A DNA stretch of 13,022 nt from CAYYWP01 sp964475125. GTDB taxonomy: Bacteria > Desulfobacterota > Binatia > HRBIN30 > CADEER01. The position numbers were made by a program, and so were the translations under genes. The notes beneath the pieces are model-generated. The model worked only from the letters and a program-made list of their open reading frames with translations, was not told the origin of the DNA and searched no databases. Every line of letters starts with the position of its first letter. Position 1 is the stretch's first letter. The DNA lies in NCBI GenBank assembly GCA_964475125.1, contig CAYYWP010000132.1, positions 1 to 13,022 of the forward strand, in the 5' to 3' direction. Positions 7,505 to 13,022 of this stretch are shown in pieces.

Positions 7505-7535
7505 CGCTCATCCTGAGCCCGTCGAAGGATGAGCG
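7505..7535. repeat. REP-like hairpin, copy 2
   Basis: Arms 7505-7514 and 7526-7535 form a perfect 10-bp stem around the same 11-nt loop (gagcccgtcga) as copy 1 at 7-55. Relative to copy 1, a C-G pair has become T-A and a T-G wobble has become T-A, so base pairing is preserved while the sequence changes. The related tail tttctcaacggactgttaga follows at 7541-7560. The element lies between the GNAT stop and the potC start. It has no T run, so it is better called a dispersed palindrome than a terminator, although it may attenuate or protect a transcript. Confidence 0.85.
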
Positions 7536-7594
7536 CGGCCTTTCTCAACGGACTGTTAGATTAGGGGATTCGGAGTTCGGGCTCACCTCCACGC

Positions 7595-8455
7595 CTACCC
7601 CACCACCTGTTGCGGCGGCAGGAGCTGGACGACCTCATCCGGGCCGGCGCCCTCGGCCAGGCGGGCCCACAGCGGCGCCATGTGCTCGCGGCGGACGTGC
7701 ACCCCGAACATCGCATACAGCGCGCTGGCGATACCGCGCGCCTCGGCGCCGGAGCACGTGCGTTCGTGCTCGCGGCCGACCCGGCGGACGATGAGGTCGA
7801 GCGGGATCGGCCTGACGCCGTTGGCATCGATCTCCGCCGCGGGGCGAAAATCCGGCTGGGCGTAATACACGGCCCGCGGGTCCAGCTTGAGAAACCCGGC
7901 CCGTTCGTACGAGCGCAGGCGGGCGATGCGGGCTGGGCTGACGCCGTCCGCCGGCTCCATCTCGGCGACCAGCGTGATGCGCGCGCCGGCGCCCAGGCCG
8001 GCGGCGGCGGCGCCGGCGCGCGCCGCCTGCAGCGGCACGGCGCGCAACCAGGCCGCCATGCCGCTGCCGCGCAGCGCCGGTTCGACGAGGACGTGCGACA
8101 GATGGACGATCACCTCGCCGGCGTCGGCGCCGGGGCGCGCCGCGCAGGGGACGATGGCGCTGTGATCGCGCAGGGCGACCAGCTCGTCGCCGCGCATCAC
8201 CGCCAGGAGTTCGTAGAGCATCGCGTGCCGGTCGACCGGTTGCTGCGGCTGCCACGCCAGGCGCTCGATGATCACCGCGCGCCGTTCGACCTCGCCGCGC
8301 GGGCTGAACTCCTGCCACATGCGGTCGTAGACCCTCGCGAACAGCGGATGTGACGGCGCCCGGATGGACTCGATGCGCAGCCCCGACCAGTTCATCGCCG
8401 CCGCGCTCGCATCGCCCGGCGCCAGATCGGCGGCGATCCGCTCGACGCTCGACAT
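7595..8455 (-). CDS. GNAT-like N-acyltransferase of unknown substrate
   Basis: A 286-aa protein with a GNAT-like core. VEPALRGSGMAAWLRAVPL (124-142) resembles the acyl-CoA pyrophosphate-binding motif A (R/Q-x-x-G-x-G/A), preceded by the strand VIVHLSHVL and followed by RLRSYERAGFLKLDPRAVYYAQP (179-201), the late-strand region of such enzymes. I do not recognise a named subfamily. The frame is open upstream to about 8686, but that would overlap the divergent aminotransferase gene by 65 nt. The ATG at 8455 (MSSVERIAAD) avoids this; the ATG at 8395 (MNWSGLRIES) is another option, and neither has a good Shine-Dalgarno sequence. It precedes the pot-like genes on the same strand with 227 nt between, containing a hairpin repeat. 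An N-acyltransferase beside polyamine import and transamination could act on an amine, but that is inference only. Confidence 0.72.
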   Translation of the reverse strand: MSSVERIAADLAPGDASAAAMNWSGLRIESIRAPSHPLFARVYDRMWQEFSPRGEVERRAVIIERLAWQPQQPVDRHAMLYELLAVMRGDELVALRDHSAIVPCAARPGADAGEVIVHLSHVLVEPALRGSGMAAWLRAVPLQAARAGAAAAGLGAGARITLVAEMEPADGVSPARIARLRSYERAGFLKLDPRAVYYAQPDFRPAAEIDANGVRPIPLDLIVRRVGREHERTCSGAEARGIASALYAMFGVHVRREHMAPLWARLAEGAGPDEVVQLLPPQQVVG

Positions 8456-8621
8456 GCGGCCAAGGTGACCGGTTGTGGGCGAGGAGTAAAGCTCTCCCAA
8501 CGAGGGTCTGCGACGAGCCGTAGCCGCGGGCACAGGTCCCGCGGCTACGGCTCGTCGCAAGCGCTCGCTGTCCGCCGTTTCGCGGTGGCAGCCAGGCCGC
8601 CGGTGTGCTCTAAGCTGGGCC
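8456..8621. promoter_or_regulatory. Divergent promoter region between GNAT and aminotransferase genes
   Basis: This 166-nt region must hold promoters for both directions. It contains the 22-bp inverted repeat (separate entry), one stray GTGACCGGT (8465-8473), and two weak, overlapping promoter candidates for the aminotransferase. The first is a sigma-54-like TGGCAGCCAGGCCGCC at 8586-8601, with GG and GC correctly spaced but CC in place of TT in the -12 box. The second is a sigma-70-like GTGGCA (8585-8590), 17 nt, then TCTAAG (8608-8613) with a TG at 8605-8606. Neither is convincing alone. Confidence 0.35.
8509..8559. repeat. Perfect 22-bp inverted repeat, 7-nt loop
   Basis: The arms 8509-8530 and 8538-8559 are exact reverse complements over 22 bp, separated by cacaggt. 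The inner part (GTAGCCGCGGG on one arm, CCCGCGGCTAC on the other) resembles palindromes dispersed in some GC-rich genomes. It lies between divergent genes rather than after a gene, so a terminator role is unlikely; a mobile palindrome or a binding site are the alternatives. Confidence 0.92.
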
Positions 8622-9968
8622 ATGGACAACGCTCGACTCGCCGCGCTGCGGCAAATGGATGAAGCGCATTTCGTCCATCCGTTCACCGATCACACCGACC
8701 TCCATCGCCAGGGCACGCACGTCGTCGAGGAAGCCTCGGGCTGCTTCATCACCGACGAAACCGGGCGCCGGCTGCTCGACGGCCTGGCCGGGTTGTGGTG
8801 CGTGAACGCCGGGTACGGGCGGCGCGAGATCGCCGATGCGGTCTATCGCCAGATGACGCGCCTGGCCTACTACCCGTCCTTCTTCAACAGCACCACCGAG
8901 CCCACCATCTTGCTCGCCGACAAGCTCGCCGCGCTGGCGCCGCACGGTTTGCGCAAGGTCTTCTTTTCCAACTCCGGCTCGGAGGCCAACGAGTCCGCTC
9001 TCAAGCTCATCCGCGCTTACAACCACCTGCGCGGCCGCTCCGGCAAGTACAAGATCCTCACCCGCACATTCTCCTACCACGGCGTCGGCCTGGCAACCGC
9101 GAGCATGACCGGGCTGCCCAACTGTCATCAGCCCTTCGATCTGCCCCTGCCCGGCTTTCTCTACGTGCCGGGGCCGCACCCCTACGGCGTCAACAGCGAA
9201 CATTCGCCGGCGGAGTTCGCCGACTGGTGCTTGGCCGAGACCGAACGCATCATCGCCCGCGAGGGCGCCGACACGATCGCGGCGCTGTTCGCCGAGCCGG
9301 TGCAGGGCGCCGGCGGGGTGATCGTACCGCCGCCCGGCTACCTGCAGGCGTTGCGCGCGCTCTGCCGCCGCCACGACATCCTCTTCGTCGCCGATGAGGT
9401 CATCACCGGCTTCGGCCGCCTGGGCGATTGGTTCGCCTCCAACCTCTGGGGGCTCGATCCCGACCTGATGACCATGGCCAAGGGTATCAGCAGCGGCTAC
9501 GTCCCGCTCGGCGCGACGATGCTCAGCGACGCGCTCGCCGAGCCACTCGAGCGCGGCGGCTACCTGGCGCACGGCTTCACCTACAGCGGCCATCCGGTGG
9601 CCACGGCGGCCGGTCTCGCCAATCTGGAAATCCTCGAGCGCGAGGGGCTCGTCGAGCGCGTGCGCGACGACGTCGGACCGTATTTTCAGCAGCACCTGCA
9701 GGCCTTCGAAGGCCATCCGGCGGTCGGCGAGGTGCGCGGCGCCGGCCTGATCGGCGCCCTCGATCTGCTGCCGCGCGGCGGCAAGCTGGCGTTGCAAACG
9801 CCGCCGGTGATGGGCGCCAAGGCCACGGCGCTGGCGCGCGCCGAGGGGCTCATCGTGCGCGGCATTCGCGATTGCATCGCCCTGTCGCCGCCGCTGATCA
9901 TCACCCGCGACGAGATCGATTTCATGTTCGGCGCCATCGGGCGGGTGCTGGAGCGGCTGTGGGATTGA
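8622..9968 (+). CDS. Class III aminotransferase, putrescine/polyamine:pyruvate type
   Basis: A cytoplasmic PLP enzyme of 448 aa, a normal length for class III omega-transaminases. Motifs: LDGLAGLWCVNAGYGR (52-67), SNSGSEANESALKL for phosphate binding (116-129), SYHG (151-154), EPVQGAGGVIVPP (225-237), ADEVITGFGRLG with Asp258 on the PLP pyridine nitrogen (257-268), and the Schiff-base Lys287 in TMAKGISSGY. HGFTYSGHPVA lies downstream. The GLWCVN and EPVQGAGGVIVPP stretches strongly recall SpuC-type putrescine/polyamine:pyruvate aminotransferases, and the polyamine-type importer genes nearby fit this. Beta-alanine:pyruvate or broad amine:pyruvate activity is possible. ATG 8622 has only a weak ribosome-binding sequence. 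It is divergent from the GNAT gene and convergent with the RND pump gene, with 70 nt between the two stops. Confidence 0.92.
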   Translation: MDNARLAALRQMDEAHFVHPFTDHTDLHRQGTHVVEEASGCFITDETGRRLLDGLAGLWCVNAGYGRREIADAVYRQMTRLAYYPSFFNSTTEPTILLADKLAALAPHGLRKVFFSNSGSEANESALKLIRAYNHLRGRSGKYKILTRTFSYHGVGLATASMTGLPNCHQPFDLPLPGFLYVPGPHPYGVNSEHSPAEFADWCLAETERIIAREGADTIAALFAEPVQGAGGVIVPPPGYLQALRALCRRHDILFVADEVITGFGRLGDWFASNLWGLDPDLMTMAKGISSGYVPLGATMLSDALAEPLERGGYLAHGFTYSGHPVATAAGLANLEILEREGLVERVRDDVGPYFQQHLQAFEGHPAVGEVRGAGLIGALDLLPRGGKLALQTPPVMGAKATALARAEGLIVRGIRDCIALSPPLIITRDEIDFMFGAIGRVLERLWD

Positions 9969-9976
9969 TTTGGCGG

Positions 9977-10043
9977 CGTCACCAGTGACCAGTGACCGGT
10001 GACCGGGCACTGACCGGTGACCGGCTACTGGTCACTGGTCACG
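9977..10043. repeat. GTGACCR array C forming a long hairpin between convergent genes
   Basis: GTGACCA/GTGACCG heptamers read rightward on the left side and leftward on the right side, so the array is self-complementary. The outer arms 9977-9993 and 10027-10043 match at 16 of 17 positions; further pairing continues inward (9996-10000 with 10020-10024, 10002-10006 with 10014-10018). The hairpin sits between the aminotransferase stop (9966-9968) and the RND stop (10039-10041), and the right arm supplies that RND stop codon. It could act as a bidirectional transcription end or RNA-stabilising structure, though no T run follows on either strand. Confidence 0.88.
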
Positions 10044-13022
10044 CGTCACGCCTTACCCAGCCGCCGGCGATCCGGTACAGCGCCGGCAGCACGACCAGGG
10101 TCAGCGCGGTGCTCGACACCAGGCCGCCGATGACCACGGTGGCGAGTGGGCGCTGCACTTCCGCCCCGGTGCCGGTGGCCAGCGCCATGGGCACGAAGCC
10201 GAGCGAGGCGACCAGCGCGGTCATCAGCACCGGGCGCAGGCGGGTCAAGGCGCCGCGCCGAATCGCCTCGTCCAGCGGCGCGCCGGCGGCGCGCAACTGG
10301 CGGATGAAGGAGACCAGCACCAGGCCGTTCAATACCGCCACGCCGGAGAGCGCGATCAGGCCGACCGTGGCGGTGATCGAGAACGGCATGCCGCGCAGCC
10401 ACAGCGCCGCGATGCCGCCACTCAGCGCCAGCGGTACGCCGCTGAAGACGATGACCGCGTCGGTGATCGAGCGGAAGGTGGCGAACAGCAGCGCGAAGAT
10501 GATGGCGAAGCAGATCGGCACGACCACGGCGAGGCGGTGCCGCGCCGCCAGCAGGTTCTCGTACTGGCCACCCCATTCGAGCCACATCCCCGGCGCCAGC
10601 GGCGCCTCGGCGGCGACGCGGGTTTGCGCGGCGGCGACGAAAGAGCCGAGATCGCGGCCGCGCACGTTGGCCTGCACGACGATGCGCCGTTTGCCGTTCT
10701 CGCGGCTGATCTGGTTGGGGCCGTCTTCGAACGTCAGGCGCGCCAGGGCGCCCAAAGGGACGAAGCGCGGCGGCGCGCGGCCGAGGTCGTCGCCGCCCAG
10801 GGCCAGTGGCAGGCGCGGCGTGTCTTCATGGGTGAGCAGCACCGGCAGGCGCTCGAGCACGGCGAGGTCGTGGCGCGCCGCCGTGGGCAGGCGCACGACG
10901 ATATCGAAGCGCCGGTCACCCTCGAACAACTGCCCGGCGCGCTGCCCGCCGACCCCGGCCGCCACCACCGCATGCACGTCGGCGGCGCTGAGCCCGTAGC
11001 GCGCGATGGCCGTGCGGTCGACGTCGATGCTCAGCAGCGGCGCCCCGCTCACCGGCTCGACGCGCACGTCGGCGGCTCCCGGGGTCGCCGCCAGTGCGGC
11101 CGCGATGCGCTCGGCGGCCGGGCGCAAGGCCTCGAAGTCATCGCCGAAGACCTTGACGGCGACGTCGCCGCGCACACCGGCGAGCAGCTCGTTGAACCGC
11201 ATCTGGATCGGCTGCGTGTACTCGTAGCGGTTGCCGGGTATGCGCTCGAGCGCGGCGGCGATGCGCTGGCGGACGTCTTCCTTCGTCTGGCGCGGATTGG
11301 GCCAAGCGTCGCGCGGCTCGAGGACGATGACGGTGTCGGACAGATAGGGCGGCATCGGATCGGAGGCCATCTCGGCGGTGCCGGTGCGCGAGAAGACCAG
11401 GCGCACTTCGGGGAAGTCGGGCAGGGCGCGCTCGAGCGCGCGCTGCATGGCGGTGGACTGCTCGATGCCGGTGCTCGGAATGCGCGCCGCGTGCACCAAC
11501 AGATCCAGCTCGCTGAGCGTCGGCGCGAACTCCTGTCCCAGGCGGGTGAACAGCCAGAGCGCCGCCAGGCAGGTCGCCACGCTGCCTCCCACCACCAGCC
11601 AGCGCAGGCGCAGCGCCCAGTCGAGGGTCGGAACGTAGAGCCGTTTGACCAGGGCCACGGCCGGGTTCTCGCGCTCGCGTACCGGCCGGCGCACCCACAG
11701 CGCCACCATCGCCGGTACGAAGGTGAGCGAGAGGACGAAGGCGGCGAGCAGCGCGAAGATCACGGTCAGCGCCATCGGCTGGAACATCTTGCCTTCCACG
11801 CCGGTGAGGAACAGCACCGGGACGTAGACGGTGATGATGATCGCCTCGCCGAAGGCGGTGGCGCCGCGCACCTCGGCGCTCGCCTCGCGCACCGCCGCCA
11901 GGCGCTCGGCGGTGGTCAGCGGCCGGCCCAGCTGTCGTTGGCGCTCGGCCAGCACGCGCAGGCAGTTCTCGACGATGATCACCGCGCCGTCGACGATCAG
12001 CCCGAAGTCGATGGCGCCGAGGCTCATCAGGTTGCCGCTGGTGCGCGTCTCGACCATGCCGATGGCGGTGAACAGCATCGACAGCGGGATGGCCAGCGCG
12101 GTGATGAGGGCGGCGCGCAGGTTGCCGAGCAAGGCGAACAACACCGCGATGACCAGCACGGCGCCCTCGATGAGGTTGGTGGCGACGGTGCGGATGGTGG
12201 CGTCGACCAGGGTCGAGCGGTCGAGCACGGGCGTCGCCACGACGTCAACCGGCAGGGTGCGACCGACCTCGACCAGCTTGGCGCCGACGGTGCGCGCCAC
12301 GGTGCGGCTGTTGGCGCCGAGCAGCATGAGCGCGGTGCCGAGCACCACCTCTTCGCCGTTCTGACTGGCGCTGCCCATGCGCGGCTCGCCGCCGACCACC
12401 ACGCGCGCCACATCGGTGAGGCGGATCGGCACGCCCTCGCGCTCGGCGACGCTGATCGCGGCGAGCTCGTCGAGCTGGGTGAGGCGGGCGGCGGCGCGCA
12501 CGACGAAGGCCTCCCCGTGGTGCTCGATGAAGCCGGCCCCGGTGCTCAGGTTGTTGGCTTCCAGGGCGCCGACCAAGTCGCCGAACGACAGCCCGTAGGC
12601 CGCCAACTGGCGGACGTCGGCCTCGACGTGGACCTGCTTGACATGGCCGCCGATCGCGTCGATGCCCGCCACCCCCGGCAGGCCTTGCAGTTGCGGGCGG
12701 ATGATCCAGTCCTGCACGGTGCGCAGATAGGCGGCGCGCGCCAGCGGCGTGTCGAGGCGCTCGCCCTCCGGCGTCAGGTAGCTGCCGTCGGGCTGCCACC
12801 CCGGCCGGCCTTCCTGCCGGGCGGCGCCGACGCCGTCGGGATGGGCATAGGCGACGGTCCACATGTACACCTCGCCGAGGCCGCTGGTGATCGGCCCGAG
12901 GCGCGGTTCGGCGCTCGCCGGCAGCCGATCGCGCGCCGCCGCCAGGCGCTCGGTCACCTGCTGGCGGGCGAAGTAGATGTCGGTGCCGTCGCGAAACACC
13001 GCCGTGACCTGGGCGAAGCCGT
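10039..13022 (-). CDS. CzcA-like heavy-metal (HME class) RND efflux pump, 5' end beyond window
   Basis: Inner-membrane proton-driven pump subunit that works with a periplasmic adaptor and an outer-membrane channel to expel metal ions. About 994 codons are visible; the family has roughly 1030-1060 aa, so only some 50 N-terminal residues lie beyond 13022. The frame enters the window as GFAQVTAVFRDGTDIYFARQ, a CzcA/CusA-like stretch, so the GTG at 12999 is an internal valine and not a start. TM4 carries DFGLIVDGAVIIVEN (codons near 11965-12009), matching DFGX3DGAX3VEN, the pattern reported for CzcA-type Co/Zn/Cd pumps. The C-terminal ALTRLRPVLMTALVASLGFVPMALATGTGAEVQRPLA stretch is typical. The C-terminus (GGWVRRDA) runs into array C, whose heptamer gives the TGA stop. 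Metal specificity is inferred from the motif only; adaptor and channel genes are not in view. Confidence 0.94.
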   Translation of the reverse strand, partial: GFAQVTAVFRDGTDIYFARQQVTERLAAARDRLPASAEPRLGPITSGLGEVYMWTVAYAHPDGVGAARQEGRPGWQPDGSYLTPEGERLDTPLARAAYLRTVQDWIIRPQLQGLPGVAGIDAIGGHVKQVHVEADVRQLAAYGLSFGDLVGALEANNLSTGAGFIEHHGEAFVVRAAARLTQLDELAAISVAEREGVPIRLTDVARVVVGGEPRMGSASQNGEEVVLGTALMLLGANSRTVARTVGAKLVEVGRTLPVDVVATPVLDRSTLVDATIRTVATNLIEGAVLVIAVLFALLGNLRAALITALAIPLSMLFTAIGMVETRTSGNLMSLGAIDFGLIVDGAVIIVENCLRVLAERQRQLGRPLTTAERLAAVREASAEVRGATAFGEAIIITVYVPVLFLTGVEGKMFQPMALTVIFALLAAFVLSLTFVPAMVALWVRRPVRERENPAVALVKRLYVPTLDWALRLRWLVVGGSVATCLAALWLFTRLGQEFAPTLSELDLLVHAARIPSTGIEQSTAMQRALERALPDFPEVRLVFSRTGTAEMASDPMPPYLSDTVIVLEPRDAWPNPRQTKEDVRQRIAAALERIPGNRYEYTQPIQMRFNELLAGVRGDVAVKVFGDDFEALRPAAERIAAALAATPGAADVRVEPVSGAPLLSIDVDRTAIARYGLSAADVHAVVAAGVGGQRAGQLFEGDRRFDIVVRLPTAARHDLAVLERLPVLLTHEDTPRLPLALGGDDLGRAPPRFVPLGALARLTFEDGPNQISRENGKRRIVVQANVRGRDLGSFVAAAQTRVAAEAPLAPGMWLEWGGQYENLLAARHRLAVVVPICFAIIFALLFATFRSITDAVIVFSGVPLALSGGIAALWLRGMPFSITATVGLIALSGVAVLNGLVLVSFIRQLRAAGAPLDEAIRRGALTRLRPVLMTALVASLGFVPMALATGTGAEVQRPLATVVIGGLVSSTALTLVVLPALYRIAGGWVRRDA

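Noticed and set aside
8610..10010. 466-codon open frame on the - strand opposite the aminotransferase
   Set aside because: The + strand encodes a complete class III aminotransferase with Lys287 and Asp258; the antisense translation has no domain and starts inside repeat array C.
12997..12999. GTG as start of the RND pump gene
   Set aside because: The frame remains open and homologous (GFAQVTAV) up to the window edge, so this codon is internal and the gene is truncated by the window.

Overview
This is a GC-rich bacterial window, most likely from a Gram-negative, diderm organism. The evidence is a lipobox-bearing binding protein, a tripartite-type RND metal pump and a sigma-54 activator. The intergenic repeats (a hairpin with a CTGAGCCCGTCGAAGG-type core, GTGACC heptamer arrays, and a GTAGCCGCGGG-type palindrome) are of a kind I associate with environmental Proteobacteria and deltaproteobacteria-like lineages. 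I cannot name the taxon from sequence alone.

Layout, left to right. 1-289: no convincing gene; a strong 19-bp hairpin at 7-55, then a GC-rich leader. 290-736 (+): a single-cysteine MsrB. 781-7367 (-): six genes in one direction. In transcription order they are potC-like permease, potD-like lipoprotein, potB-like permease, a 542-aa fusion of an APH-like kinase domain with a P-loop kinase domain, a two-CBS-domain protein, and an NtrC-type sigma-54 response regulator whose start codon overlaps the CBS stop. 7368-7594: a second copy of the hairpin repeat plus a small tandem repeat. 7595-8455 (-): a GNAT-like protein. 8456-8621: a divergent promoter region with a perfect 22-bp inverted repeat. 8622-9968 (+): a class III aminotransferase resembling putrescine/polyamine:pyruvate aminotransferases (SpuC type). 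9969-10043: a GTGACC array folded into a long hairpin between convergent genes. 10039 to beyond 13022 (-): a CzcA-like (HME-class) RND metal efflux pump, cut by the window edge.

Functionally, the centre looks like a polyamine uptake and catabolism locus: importer subunits on one strand and a polyamine-type transaminase diverging from them. No PotA ATPase is present. The importer shares its strand, and perhaps its transcript, with a signalling set (kinase fusion, CBS protein, orphan sigma-54 regulator). The genes themselves belong to known families.

The most unusual signal is the GTGACCR heptamer arrays. In one orientation any reading frame hits TGA within 21 nt; in the other every frame stays open. 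In this window the array supplies the stop codons of potB and the RND gene, and reads straight through the 5' end of the kinase gene.
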